A stretch of DNA of 64,000 nt from Enterococcus phoeniculicola ATCC BAA-412 (GCF_000407505.1 NZ_ASWE01000001.1:1299324-1363323), one strand, 5' to 3'. Positions 6,715 through 16,375 are shown, counted from the stretch's first letter. Program-made: numbers and translations. Notes: generated from the letters alone by a model not told the origin.

Positions 6715-9700
6715 GGTTCTGCCTTTTCTAAAGTAATGATTCAAATGCAGTTAGCAGTGGAAAAAGGAACAGGAGCTTTTACAGAGCTTGAAGAGACCGC
6801 AAACGCGGCAGGATACACAATAGGTGATGTAGGCAACGCTGTTGGAAAAGGTGGTAAAACACTTAAGTCGATGGCTGAAGCGTTAGGAACAAATAGCTCA
6901 TCACTTAAAAAATGGTACAAAGAAGCTGATAAATCAAAATCATCTCTAGAAAACTTTTCGAATGTTGCTGGCGTAACCAGTGAAGAATTTTCTAAGATGT
7001 TCAAATCAAATCCTTCCGAAGCTATTATGAAGTTTGTTGAGGGTCTGTCTCACGCAGAAGAAAAAGGTACATCGGCAATAAAAGTTTTAGATGACATGGA
7101 CATTAAAGAGGTTCGCTTACGAGATAGTTTGTTGCGCGCGGCTGGTGCAAGTGGCACATTCGGCGATGCTATCACTATGGGAAATAAAGCATTTAAAGAA
7201 AATACTGCATTAACAGCCGAAGCGAATAAGCGTTATGAAACAACTGAGTCAAAATTAAAAATGCTGAAAAACGAAGCAAAGAATGCAGCTATTGATTTAG
7301 GTGGTCCGTTTGTTGATGCTTTACGCGATGGTATGGAATCGGCAAAACCACTTATAAAATCATTAGGAGATTTAGCCAAAAAGTTTAGTGATGCTGATCC
7401 AAAAACGCAACAGATGATTATTAAACTAGGTGCGTTTGCAATGGCAGCTGGACCAGTTCTTTCTATAACCGGAAAATTAACATCTGGAATCGGTGGATTA
7501 GGTAAGTCATTTGTAGAGATGTCAGCTCAAATGGCCCAAAAGAAAGCAATCGCAGAAGTCAGTAAACAACTAGTAGAAGGCTCTGTTAGTGTGGACACTC
7601 TTTCAACAGCTTTAGGTGGCGGAGTAAAAAAACTCGGTCTATTCGGTGGTGCTGCAAGTAGTGCGGCAGGCTCAGGTGGGCTAGGAGCAATGGCCGCAAC
7701 ATTAGGCCCTCTAGGCCCGGCAATTTTAGGTATTGTTGGTGTTGGTGGCGCTCTTGCAGTTGGTTATGGTGCTTGGAAATTATTTGGAGAAGAAGCTTGG
7801 AATTCTAGCCAACGTGTAGAGCGTTGGGGTTCAGATGTTGGAGAAGTGACCGAGAAAACATTGACTAAAATCCAAGATGATACACAAGCCGCAACGGGTC
7901 AATTCGGACTCATGGAAGAAGGGCTATCTGGAAACACAGCTGGAATGGTTGAGAGCTTTGAAAAAGTTGGAGCAACAATTGAACAAAGCTTAATTAAGAA
8001 AATCGAAGGTTTGGATAAGCTTATTAGGGAACTGCCAGAAGGCATTGATAGTGCATTGGGAGAAATGCTTGAAAACGAGAAAGTCCAAGCAGAAGGTGCG
8101 CTAGAAGTAATACAAGCTAATTCAGAACGCATTACAGATATAAAAAGACAAGCGTCTAATGAGGGGCGAGAAATAAATGCTTCTGAAGCTAAAATTATTA
8201 AGAGCTTAAATCAAGACACATTGCAAAATTATGTTGACACGTTAGATTTAACAGTAGAAGAAAAGAAAAAAGTTTTGAGTGCCATGACAGGTGATGTCGC
8301 AAATGCCTCGGAAAAAGAAGCAAGTCTTTGGTTGCAGTCTCTAGGAAAACAGAGAGCCGCTGCAGAAGAAAATATGATGAAGAGTCGCAAAGAGAAAGAA
8401 AAATATCTTGAAGATTTAGGCTATAATCTCGATGGAGAATTTGCTCAGAAATTTTTAAAAGCGTGGGATGAAATTAACAAAACAACTGTTGACGGTTTTG
8501 ACCAGCAAATGGCAACGATAACTGAGAAATATCCAGAGTTACTAAATAAGGTATATTTAGGTAATGGCCAATTAATTAGTGGATCAGACGAGATGGCTCA
8601 ATTTATGATTCAAGACAATAAGGATATTGTACAAAGTGCTCAATCAATGGCAGATGAGCTTGCAGAAAATGCTCAAAATGTTGCAGAAGCACAAGCATGG
8701 ACAGTCGATGAATTTGGAAATATGAAAACAGCTGCTGAAATTTGGAATAAACTGGAATTAAAAGATAAAGAAGGTAATATTAAATCAAATGCTGCAGAAA
8801 TAGTTACAGAGGGTACGAAGGATATCACCAAATGGAATCAGATGAGAATGGTTTTACATGATGCAAATCTAGATTCAAACGCAAAACTCGTTATCGGAGA
8901 AGCAGCTATAGCTAATGGTCGATGGGATGGCATGGCTTGGGAAGATAAGCAAGCTGTTTTACAAGATGAATTTTCTCAAAACACCTTTAAAGCTTTAAGG
9001 GCTGGTGGAAAATGGGATGAAATGACTTTTGAAGAGAAAAAAGCGATTCTCTATTCTAATACTCCAGAAAAAATGGCTGAAACCATGCTAAATTTAGGCT
9101 TATGGGAAGAATATGAGCCTACAATTAAAGAATTAGAAGCGGATAATTATGAATTCTTGAATTCGCTATATGAATCAGAAGAAAAAATGAAAGCGTGGAA
9201 TGAGTTACCTAGCGATACGCGTTATTTGTTGGTAGATAATCAAGATGTTTTAGATAAAATATTTACGTCTGAGAAAAACTTTGCTCGATGGAATAGCTTA
9301 CCGGAAATTGAAAAACGGATGCTAGCAGATAACACAGACGTACTAGAAAAAGTTACTAATTCAGATTTAGAGTTAGAGAGATGGAATTCACAAGATGCAG
9401 AGAGTAAGAAATTAGTCATTAATAATGAAGAACTATATGAAAAAGTATTTGAATCTACAGAATCATTAGCTCGATGGAATTTTTTATCTGTTGAAGACAA
9501 ACAACTTGCGGCTAATAACCAGGATTTATTAAGTAAATTATTATCATCGGGAAAAGAACTTGACTGGTGGAATGGTAAGACTCTGTTAGAAAAAACAATT
9601 GCAGCAAATAATGAAGACTTAAACAACAAAATCTATGAGTCAGCGGAATCCTTAGCAGCATGGAAGAATTTACCTGTTGAAATTAAAAAAATGCTTGCTG

Positions 9701-10767
9701 ATAATGTGGACATCATGTCTAAAGTCAAAGATGGAACGATGTCTGTTGAAGAATACAATGCAATTGAAGCAGATTTAAAAGTTCTAAATGGCGATGCTAC
9801 GAATGTGAAAACTGAATCTCATTCTGGTATCGAAGCAATAGATGAGTTTACAGGTAAAAATATTGATACAAAATTATTTAACGGTGATTCAACAGATGTA
9901 AAAAATGAATCAAATAGTGGAATAAAAGCTATCGATAATTTTACTGGTAAAAATGTTCCTGTTAAGAAATTAAATGGTGATTCATCAAGTGTTAAAAAAG
10001 CTGCTTCATCTGGCGAATCTTCGCTTTCCAGTTATAATCGAAACAATCCGGCTGGAAAAAGATTAGAAGGTACGTCATTTGGAGTTAGTTCTGCGGCTAA
10101 ACTCGGTGGATTAGCACTAGACATTTACAGCAGAAATAATCCAGGTAACAAAACACTAAATGCTGTTGATAATGCTAGCGGTCCAGCATGGAATGCTTCA
10201 GAAGCTGTTGGGAATTTTGATTCTAAACCGTCAGTTATAACTAAAACGTTAAGTGTAGTTGCGGATATTGGATCAGGAATAGGGAAACTTTTAGGACTAG
10301 AAAAAGGAACAAGCTTTCACATAGGTGGGCCAGCCATTGTTAATGATCAAAAAGGACCAACTTATAAAGAACTTGTAATTCCAAAAGGTGGAGTGCCTTT
10401 TGTACCTGAAGGTCGAGATGTCTTTTTACCAGATTTACCGAAGGGTTCTAAAGTAATTAAAGCATCATTAACTAAAAGATTAATACCTCGATATGCTGAC
10501 GGTGTTGGTATACCTCAAAATGCTCAAATCATTAAGCAGATGCAGACATTTAGCAACAGTTCAACTAGCAGTCAAAACCTAAATATTAACGTTGATCAAA
10601 CAGAATTAATAAGTGTTATACAGTCACAACATACAGATATGATGTCTGTATTAAAAATGATTTTGCAGAAGAACCCTAATATTGAGCTGGATGGGACCAT
10701 TCTTAATAAGATGCAAGATTCGCTTTTCGGAAGTAAATTATCACGATTGATGTACGGAAAGGGGTAG
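6715..10767 (+). CDS. Tape measure protein, exon 3
   Basis: 1350 codons plus stop. It opens GSAFSKVMIQMQ, continues through helical and coiled-coil regions, a hydrophobic Gly/Ala-rich segment (LGPLGPAILGIVGVGGALAVG, about residue 330-350 of the exon), then seven tandem 31-residue repeats (9103-9753). A second, shorter repeat set follows around KNIDTKLFNGDSTDVKNES and KNVPVKKLNGDSSSVKK. It ends near a conserved PKGGVPFVPEGRDVFLP region. Full-length protein is 1690 residues; at about 1.5 angstrom per residue it would set a tail near 250 nm. The TTG 6712 that opens a free frame is the last intron codon, not a start. Confidence 0.92.
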   Translation, partial: GSAFSKVMIQMQLAVEKGTGAFTELEETANAAGYTIGDVGNAVGKGGKTLKSMAEALGTNSSSLKKWYKEADKSKSSLENFSNVAGVTSEEFSKMFKSNPSEAIMKFVEGLSHAEEKGTSAIKVLDDMDIKEVRLRDSLLRAAGASGTFGDAITMGNKAFKENTALTAEANKRYETTESKLKMLKNEAKNAAIDLGGPFVDALRDGMESAKPLIKSLGDLAKKFSDADPKTQQMIIKLGAFAMAAGPVLSITGKLTSGIGGLGKSFVEMSAQMAQKKAIAEVSKQLVEGSVSVDTLSTALGGGVKKLGLFGGAASSAAGSGGLGAMAATLGPLGPAILGIVGVGGALAVGYGAWKLFGEEAWNSSQRVERWGSDVGEVTEKTLTKIQDDTQAATGQFGLMEEGLSGNTAGMVESFEKVGATIEQSLIKKIEGLDKLIRELPEGIDSALGEMLENEKVQAEGALEVIQANSERITDIKRQASNEGREINASEAKIIKSLNQDTLQNYVDTLDLTVEEKKKVLSAMTGDVANASEKEASLWLQSLGKQRAAAEENMMKSRKEKEKYLEDLGYNLDGEFAQKFLKAWDEINKTTVDGFDQQMATITEKYPELLNKVYLGNGQLISGSDEMAQFMIQDNKDIVQSAQSMADELAENAQNVAEAQAWTVDEFGNMKTAAEIWNKLELKDKEGNIKSNAAEIVTEGTKDITKWNQMRMVLHDANLDSNAKLVIGEAAIANGRWDGMAWEDKQAVLQDEFSQNTFKALRAGGKWDEMTFEEKKAILYSNTPEKMAETMLNLGLWEEYEPTIKELEADNYEFLNSLYESEEKMKAWNELPSDTRYLLVDNQDVLDKIFTSEKNFARWNSLPEIEKRMLADNTDVLEKVTNSDLELERWNSQDAESKKLVINNEELYEKVFESTESLARWNFLSVEDKQLAANNQDLLSKLLSSGKELDWWNGKTLLEKTIAANNEDLNNKIYESAESLAAWKNLPVEIKKMLADNVDIMSKVKDGTMSVEEYNAIEADLKVLNGDATNVKTESHSGIEAIDEFTGKNIDTKLFNGDSTDVKNESNSGIKAIDNFTGKNVPVKKLNGDSSSVKKAASSGESSLSSYNRNNPAGKRLEGTSFGVSSAAKLGGLALDIYSRNNPGNKTLNAVDNASGPAWNASEAVGNFDSKPSVITKTLSVVADIGSGIGKLLGLEKGTSFHIGGPAIVNDQKGPTYKELVIPKGGVPFVPEGRDVFLPDLPKGSKVIKASLTKRLIPRYADGVGIPQNAQIIKQMQTFSNSSTSSQNLNINVDQTELISVIQSQHTDMMSVLKMILQKNPNIELDGTILNKMQDSLFGSKLSRLMYGKG
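9103..9753 (+). repeat. Seven tandem 93-bp (31-residue) repeats in the tape measure gene
   Basis: Units start at 9103, 9196, 9289, 9382, 9475, 9568 and 9661, each beginning with a TGG codon. The pattern is W-N-x-L-P, then K/R, then L-x-x-N-x-D-L, then S-x-E. The DNA has drifted, but the 31-residue period is exact. Two more degenerate W-initiated units of about 30 residues lie just upstream (WDGMAWEDKQ and WDEMTFEEKK). A regular helical rod module is likely. Confidence 0.85.
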
Positions 10768-10770
10768 ACT

Positions 10771-11592
10771 ATGTTTTATGATTTAAAATTTATTCAGAAC
10801 GAAGTTGAAGTTCATCCGCAAGAACAATTGAAACTAGTATGTGCAAATATTAGTCGTAGCTATCCTCAGTACGAAGTAGAATATACAGAGTTTAGTGGAT
10901 CAAATGGTAACAGAGAAACTAATTCATCTTTTCGTCCATTTACTCTAACGCTCGATTTAGATGTATTTTTCGACAATGAAAAAAACGCTGAACTACTTGA
11001 AACAGAATTGTACAGTTTAATTTTTATCGGAAAACCATATTATTTACTGCATAGTAAATCACCAGGGAAACGATTTAAAGTTAATCCTGTATCTCTTGAA
11101 CGAGAAGATGAATACAGTAGTTACACACGATACAAAGCTGAATTTTTAGTTTTCGCCGGCCATTCAGAATCTGTCACAACAACGCTGAGTAACTATGATT
11201 TAGAGGATGATTGGCAGTTTTCACAAGGTCTTGTGGCAGATGATTACGAATATACTTTTAATAAAAATAAGTTTGTTGTATACAATGCTGGGGATTTTAC
11301 TGTTGACCCAAGAGAACAAGAATTAACGATTAAAATTGAGGGTATGAGTGATGGTAAGTGTACTCTTTTCAATAAGACCACAGGTGAGCGATTTATTTAT
11401 ACTGGTTCGTTATATAGTGATAAAGGGGAAGCTTTAACGCTTGAGGGAGTATATCCTAAAAAAAATGGTATCCATTGTGGGATTGAAACTAATCATGGCT
11501 TAATATCACTTGTTCCCGGTGAAAATGAAATCGAAATTCAAAACATATCGAGAATTCATGTTAGTTTTGATTTCAGATTTTTGTACATGTAG
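10771..11592 (+). CDS. Distal tail protein (Dit)
   Basis: 273 residues, immediately after the tape measure gene, where siphophage tail tip genes start. The N-terminal half (about 1-130) has the phage_tail/Dit pattern: a start with LKFIQNEVEVH, SFRPFTLTLDLDVFF near 55-70, and KRFKVNPVSLERED. The C-terminal half is beta-rich and galectin-like. Dit forms the hexameric hub joining the tail tube to the baseplate. AAGGGG precedes ATG 10771 and the gap from the tape measure stop is only 3 bases. Confidence 0.85.
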   Translation: MFYDLKFIQNEVEVHPQEQLKLVCANISRSYPQYEVEYTEFSGSNGNRETNSSFRPFTLTLDLDVFFDNEKNAELLETELYSLIFIGKPYYLLHSKSPGKRFKVNPVSLEREDEYSSYTRYKAEFLVFAGHSESVTTTLSNYDLEDDWQFSQGLVADDYEYTFNKNKFVVYNAGDFTVDPREQELTIKIEGMSDGKCTLFNKTTGERFIYTGSLYSDKGEALTLEGVYPKKNGIHCGIETNHGLISLVPGENEIEIQNISRIHVSFDFRFLYM

Positions 11593-11600
11593 GTGATTGT

Positions 11601-12623
11601 ATGAATGATTTAATTATCCGAAATTATGAAGAAACCAAAGAAGAAATCCTTGTCGATGTAGATAAGGATTCTTTTGTTGTCGATTGGCAAAAAAATGAAA
11701 CGTGGGAAGTCAGTTTTAAAGTAACGAAGACCGACAGAAATAGAAAGGCTTTTGATATTGCTGACTATGAATCAATCATAATTTGGCAAGGTCAACATTA
11801 TGTGATTAAACAGTTAAAGAGCTATGCCGTTGGCGAGCAACTATTTAAAGAGGTTGTGGCCACACATATTTATTACACTGTGCAAGACGGATTTCAATAT
11901 ACAGAAAAAACAGGAACCTTGAGCATCACACAGTGCTTACAACATATTTTTTCGAGTGGTGCGAGAGGTTTTTCCTACGAAGTGATTGATCCTAAAAATA
12001 AGTTTCTAAAAGTCGAACAGGAAAATTTTGGAAAAAATAATTACTTAAAATTGATTGAAGAAGTATTAGATGATTATGACGCAGTAATTGTTCAAAATAA
12101 TAAACATCTTAAATTTTATCCGACAGCTGATTATGGTGAAAAAACCAATGAACAAATACGATATAAGTACAATACGGACAATGTGCAATTTGATATTGAT
12201 ACCTTTGACTTAAAGACTCAGATAAAAGGATTCGGAAAACAAAAGGAAGAGTCTGAAGGTGGAGCTTATTATTTTACACCTATCACATATACCTCTCCTC
12301 AAGCGGAAAAGTGGGGTATAAGGATACAAGATCCTGTAGAAGATGAACGGTATACACAAGCTGGTAATATGCTTGCTCGCTTAAAAAAGGATATACATGA
12401 TTATCCGTCAATATCCGGAAGTACAACTCTAAAATGGACTGTCGATTTAAGTAAAGGCGACTATGTGGCATTCATTTATGAGCCACTAAGTATTAATACG
12501 TGGATACAAGTGGTTGGTATTACTGAGTATCCAATGATTCCTAACAAGCCGCCAGAAATAATCCTGAGTAACACGAAAAAAACAATGACAAGTATCATCA
12601 AACAATTATTAAAGAAAGGGTGA
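11601..12623 (+). CDS. Tail-associated protein (Tal-like, prophage endopeptidase tail family)
   Basis: 340 residues. The whole protein corresponds to the conserved N-terminal, T4 gp27-like hub part of Tal proteins (VSFKVTKTDRNRKAFDI; then YKVDG-like region SITQCLQHIFSSGARG; later STTLKWTVDLSKGDYVAF). No C-terminal peptidase or transglycosylase domain is present, so it may be only structural, with host-wall activity elsewhere. It follows Dit by 8 bases and precedes the beta-helix gene by 4, forming the tail tip block. Confidence 0.8.
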   Translation: MNDLIIRNYEETKEEILVDVDKDSFVVDWQKNETWEVSFKVTKTDRNRKAFDIADYESIIIWQGQHYVIKQLKSYAVGEQLFKEVVATHIYYTVQDGFQYTEKTGTLSITQCLQHIFSSGARGFSYEVIDPKNKFLKVEQENFGKNNYLKLIEEVLDDYDAVIVQNNKHLKFYPTADYGEKTNEQIRYKYNTDNVQFDIDTFDLKTQIKGFGKQKEESEGGAYYFTPITYTSPQAEKWGIRIQDPVEDERYTQAGNMLARLKKDIHDYPSISGSTTLKWTVDLSKGDYVAFIYEPLSINTWIQVVGITEYPMIPNKPPEIILSNTKKTMTSIIKQLLKKG

Positions 12624-12627
12624 TGAC

Positions 12628-13644
12628 ATGTTACCAAAATGGACATCAAATAGGATTGATTTAGAGTTTAAAAAATTAATCGATAAGATTGTTGATAGAG
12701 TAAATGGACTTCTAGTTGAGGCTGAAAAGCGTGATAATGCAACGAATAAGCGTATTGATAACTTAGTATTGCAAAGTGGTGGAACATCACCAAACGAGGT
12801 CATAGACGCTCGTGTAAACAGTCTTGGGCAAACATTTGATACTCTCCATGCGCGGTTGTTGGCTGGAGATAATCTAACGGCTAATGAAATAGTCGAGTTG
12901 ACTAAAAACTACGAAAATCAAAAAGAAGAGCTGCAACAGTTACAGCACACAATGCAAGGTTTATTTGGTGGGACTTCACAAGTTATTGATATTTTCATAA
13001 GCTCGAAAATAGGAAATGATGCAATAGCTGACGGAACCGAGACAAAACCGTTTAAAACAATTCAATCGGCGATTAATAGTCTGCCTATGATATCATCAAA
13101 TACCTATTATTTATGGGTAGAGCCTGGAAGTTATTTGGAAGATGTCAATATTGATTCAATCCAAGCAAGTAGAATATACATTTATGCTACAAATTATACG
13201 ACTACAACCGGAAAATCTGATGAAACAGGTTGCTTTGTTCGCAGTTTTACATTTATGAATGTAATAAGTTACATTCAAGTGAATGGTTTTACATTCGTGG
13301 ATACGAAAAATACGGAAGACCATTCAATTTTTTGTGATATTTCTCGTTATGTATCTGTTCAAAATTGCCGTTTCCTAGAGAATACTAAAGGGAATTCAAA
13401 GTTCAGCTCAATTTATACATCAGGAGGAACGATAGTTTCTATCGGGTCTGGCACAGTGTTATCAAATCAGTATACAAGTGTATATATCCAGTATGGCTCG
13501 CAGGCGCTGTTAGGTAGTACAAAAGGATCAGCAAACACAATTGGCTATGTTGCAGATGGTGGAACAGTACGCATTGGATCATCTGCTTCAATGACTGCAA
13601 CAACGCTGAAGCAAGAAAAAAACGGTGGGCAGGTGTTAGGTTGA
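12628..13644 (+). CDS. Tail fibre/spike-like protein with predicted beta-helix
   Basis: 338 residues. Residues 1-110 form a coiled coil (LDKIVDRVNGLLVEAEKR, NYENQKEELQQLQHTMQG). Residues 120-335 start with ADGTETKPFKTIQSAINSLP, the typical entry to pectin-lyase-like right-handed beta-helices, and continue in short beta rungs (YIQVNGFTFVDT, RYVSVQNCRFLEN). It is likely a trimeric host-binding or glycan-binding fibre at the tail tip. No catalytic residues can be assigned. The stop overlaps the next start (TGATG). Confidence 0.72.
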   Translation: MLPKWTSNRIDLEFKKLIDKIVDRVNGLLVEAEKRDNATNKRIDNLVLQSGGTSPNEVIDARVNSLGQTFDTLHARLLAGDNLTANEIVELTKNYENQKEELQQLQHTMQGLFGGTSQVIDIFISSKIGNDAIADGTETKPFKTIQSAINSLPMISSNTYYLWVEPGSYLEDVNIDSIQASRIYIYATNYTTTTGKSDETGCFVRSFTFMNVISYIQVNGFTFVDTKNTEDHSIFCDISRYVSVQNCRFLENTKGNSKFSSIYTSGGTIVSIGSGTVLSNQYTSVYIQYGSQALLGSTKGSANTIGYVADGGTVRIGSSASMTATTLKQEKNGGQVLG

Positions 13645-15794
13645 TGAATGAAACCTTTAAAACGAATCAACAAACAATAGAAATCGAAGCAACTGCAACT
13701 GAAACAATTAACACAAAAGTTGTTTTTTGGTCGCATGACAAAGGAACTGCTCGATTAAAATTTCAATTAAAAAAAGAAGGTGCAATTTTCCCATTGACTG
13801 AGGGAACGATTGTGCCTGTTTGTTTGCTCTTTAAGTCCCTCACTGCAGCTGACGGAGTAGGTAGACATATTTACAACGCAACGATTGATGATGCTGTAAG
13901 TGGCTTAATATCATTTGTTTTACCAGACAATATTTTAGGTTATCAAGGGATTGTAGATGGCAGTATCTACATTGACATGCCAAATAAACAGTCTTTGGAC
14001 ACAGCAGGAAGATTTACGTTTAACATTAGACGTAGTCCAATCGATGATATGATACCAGAGCTAGAAGATTATTACTACGCTGGATTTAATGCAGTGGACC
14101 AACGGATTAAAGAAACGCTAGCAAAAATTGAAAAAATCGAAACGGATTTTATCAAAGAAATGAATGCTATGCAGTCAAAGCTCAACAAATTCGAGTCGGA
14201 TAGCAAAGTGCAGATGGACAATATTCAACAACAGATTACAGATAAAAATTTGTATACAAAAAAAGAAACAGATGATTTGTTAAGTGATGTAATTACTGAT
14301 GGTCAAACGATTACTACACTTTATAATTTTAGAAATAAAGTTACAGCTAATGGCACGGCTAATGTGCATAAAATGGACCGATACGGGACCAGCAAAACCT
14401 TATTGACACCTGCTCAATCGGGTTGGGTAGAAGCAACACAAGGCATGTATGACAACAGTCTTGTTGTTGATGGATTATATTCCACTCAAGGTTCTGTTGC
14501 TACAGAGGGAACGCTAGCTCAAATACTACTTAGATGGAATGTTAGAGCACAAATGGAAAGAAATTATCCTACGCTATTTGTAAATCTGGGTTTGACTACC
14601 GTAGCTCAGAAATCAAAATGGATTAGGGAGAATACAATTCGTATAATTCCACAAGTATGGGGGCGGGGCAGTGGATTGCCAGCAGGAGAGAACCAATTAA
14701 ATGTTACGTTTTGGAACGGTTCTTCTTGGGATGCAGTACCACTTGTTAACGATACAAGCAACGTAACCTTGTTATCTAAGAATTTACCATTAAGTTATCT
14801 CATGGACGATGGTTATGTTTATGTGTTGGCTTATGGGAAAACTAGCAATGGGACAAATCAACCGAGCGTCGCTTTAGATGCTGTGCAATGCGATCATAGA
14901 TTTAAATTAGATTTGAGCAAGTTTTACGTACCGCAAACACAAACGGCAACAGCAACACAGGCTGGTATTGCAAAAGTGACTAGTAGTTTTTTATTCGATG
15001 ATTTAACAGCATTAAGTACTTATGGCGGTAAAATACTTAATGATAAAATAGAAGGCGCTTTTAGATTTGTAACAGAAAAACCCGCTTCTGATTTGCCTAG
15101 TACGTACAAAAACGGTATTACAATTGGTAATGCAAGTAATGTTTTGGGATATCCAATTCCTAACTACGGAAATGTTTTGACAATTAAACAAAGTACCTAT
15201 CGTGTAGCTCAATACGTTTTTCCAAAAACAATGGGGAGCTCCATTGGTGCAGGATCGGTTTATATACGTACATTAGGTTCAGAGCAAACAGAGTGGGGAG
15301 AATGGTTAGATTTCTTAACAAGCTATGATAAAGCTAGTTTAGTTAATGTTACCGACAATCAAACAATCGGCGGAATTAAAAACTTTACGGCGATGCCTAA
15401 ATTAAATGGAATAGATTTAATAGAAGATACAGGATGGGTAAACAGTTCGTGGTCAACTGGTATTAGTGACCATGGTGGTAATGTAGATAATAGGTTAAGA
15501 TTCAGAAAAAAGAATGGGAATGTTGAGTTTCGAGGGATTGGAACAAATTCGATTGTTTTGTCAAAAGCAGATGGACAGGAATTAGGGAATATACCAGCAG
15601 AATTTATCGGAAGCAATACGGGAACTATTCCTATGGGAGCAATGCAAGGCTCAGGAACTGCTATTTGGTATTTGGCAGCAGATTTTACCAATAGAAAAAT
15701 TAAATTATCACGATATAGACAAAATACTGATACTACATGGACTGATGTGCCAACCGGTCAATGGTTAACCATTCATGGGACTTATTTGTTTTAA
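13644..15794 (+). CDS. Baseplate upper protein with BppU N-terminal domain
   Basis: 716 residues, start ATG 13644 sharing one base with the upstream stop. Residues 1-150 match the BppU N-terminal pattern of lactococcal-type baseplates (INTKVVFWSHDKGTARLKFQLKK, then YIDMPNKQSLDTAGRFTFNI). A coiled coil follows (about 155-215: IEKIETDFIKEMNAMQSKLN), then a long beta-rich part with QAGIAKVTSSF-like fibre repeats and a C-terminal domain ending GQWLTIHGTYLF. It probably links the tail tip to receptor-binding parts, and the C-terminal region may itself bind the host surface. Confidence 0.82.
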   Translation: MNETFKTNQQTIEIEATATETINTKVVFWSHDKGTARLKFQLKKEGAIFPLTEGTIVPVCLLFKSLTAADGVGRHIYNATIDDAVSGLISFVLPDNILGYQGIVDGSIYIDMPNKQSLDTAGRFTFNIRRSPIDDMIPELEDYYYAGFNAVDQRIKETLAKIEKIETDFIKEMNAMQSKLNKFESDSKVQMDNIQQQITDKNLYTKKETDDLLSDVITDGQTITTLYNFRNKVTANGTANVHKMDRYGTSKTLLTPAQSGWVEATQGMYDNSLVVDGLYSTQGSVATEGTLAQILLRWNVRAQMERNYPTLFVNLGLTTVAQKSKWIRENTIRIIPQVWGRGSGLPAGENQLNVTFWNGSSWDAVPLVNDTSNVTLLSKNLPLSYLMDDGYVYVLAYGKTSNGTNQPSVALDAVQCDHRFKLDLSKFYVPQTQTATATQAGIAKVTSSFLFDDLTALSTYGGKILNDKIEGAFRFVTEKPASDLPSTYKNGITIGNASNVLGYPIPNYGNVLTIKQSTYRVAQYVFPKTMGSSIGAGSVYIRTLGSEQTEWGEWLDFLTSYDKASLVNVTDNQTIGGIKNFTAMPKLNGIDLIEDTGWVNSSWSTGISDHGGNVDNRLRFRKKNGNVEFRGIGTNSIVLSKADGQELGNIPAEFIGSNTGTIPMGAMQGSGTAIWYLAADFTNRKIKLSRYRQNTDTTWTDVPTGQWLTIHGTYLF

Positions 15795-15814
15795 AATTAA
15801 GAGGAGGAAGAAAA

Positions 15815-16102
15815 ATGAAAGAAGTATATGAAATAATTTCAGCAACGCAATACGAAGGACCATTTAAAGTTTCGGATGATTATCCAGTGAAATTTCCTTT
15901 TACGGACAAATCAATTCCAGAAGGGTTCTTACAACCGTCTTTTGACTTTGGGAAAAATGAGTGGGTGGATTTAACACCGCCAATGCTAAAAGATGAGCTT
16001 TTAACTCAGAAGAAAGCACTAGAAGAACAGGAGACTCAAACAACAGATTTACAGTTAGCTGTTGCTGAACTATATGAACAACAGTTAGGAGGAACAAAAT
16101 GA
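15815..16102 (+). CDS. Small phage protein of unknown function
   Basis: 95 residues, ATG 15815 after GAGGAGGAAG. An in-frame ATG further upstream at 15761 lies inside the previous gene and is not used. The N-terminal half has ISATQYEGPFKVSDDYP and a tryptophan motif (GKNEWVDLTPP), common in small proteins next to phage tail fibre genes. The C-terminal 40 residues form a coiled coil (LLTQKKALEEQETQTTDLQ). It overlaps the next start by ATGA. Perhaps a baseplate or fibre accessory. Confidence 0.75.
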   Translation: MKEVYEIISATQYEGPFKVSDDYPVKFPFTDKSIPEGFLQPSFDFGKNEWVDLTPPMLKDELLTQKKALEEQETQTTDLQLAVAELYEQQLGGTK

Positions 16103-16212
16103 TTAAAATCTATGTATCTCTAATTGAAAAAGGGGAGAAAACAATTGAGGATGTCCCAGCGAAAATTAAAAAGGAAGTACAAGCAATCTTGGATGCAGCA
16201 ACAGCTGACTAA
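16099..16212 (+). CDS. Very small phage protein, CD1375/XkdX-like
   Basis: 37 residues starting MIKIYVSLIEKGEKTIEDVP and ending AILDAATAD. The pattern 'IY.LI..G.K.I.DVP..(I/V)K..V..IL' is that of tiny proteins found between tail fibre and lysis genes in many Firmicutes prophages. It overlaps the upstream stop (ATGA), with AGGAGG at 16087-16092. The gene right after it (16250) encodes a paralogue. Function unknown. Confidence 0.75.
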   Translation: MIKIYVSLIEKGEKTIEDVPAKIKKEVQAILDAATAD

Positions 16213-16249
16213 GGTTGCTATTTTATTACTCAGAAAGGATGTGAAAACA

Positions 16250-16375
16250 ATGGCAGTGATTTATGCGACTTTGATTATCAAAGGTAAAAAAGTGATCGGC
16301 GATGTACCATCAACAGTCAAAGACCAAGTGGTAGAAATTTTAGTTGAAATGGATTTACCAGAATTAGCAAAATAG
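16250..16375 (+). CDS. Very small phage protein, paralogue of the preceding gene
   Basis: 41 residues starting MAVIYATLIIKGKKVIGDVP and ending LVEMDLPELAK. It aligns along its length with the 37-residue product of 16099-16212, so the pair looks like an old tandem duplication. The start ATG 16250 follows GAAAGGATG at 16233-16241 and is preferred over upstream in-frame positions that lie within the previous gene. Function unknown. Confidence 0.75.
   Translation: MAVIYATLIIKGKKVIGDVPSTVKDQVVEILVEMDLPELAK

Noticed and set aside
4237-10767. Tape measure gene as a pseudogene broken by mutations into three pieces
   Set aside because: The breaks coincide with inserts that follow group I boundary rules, and their removal restores a perfect frame. 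Random decay would not do this.
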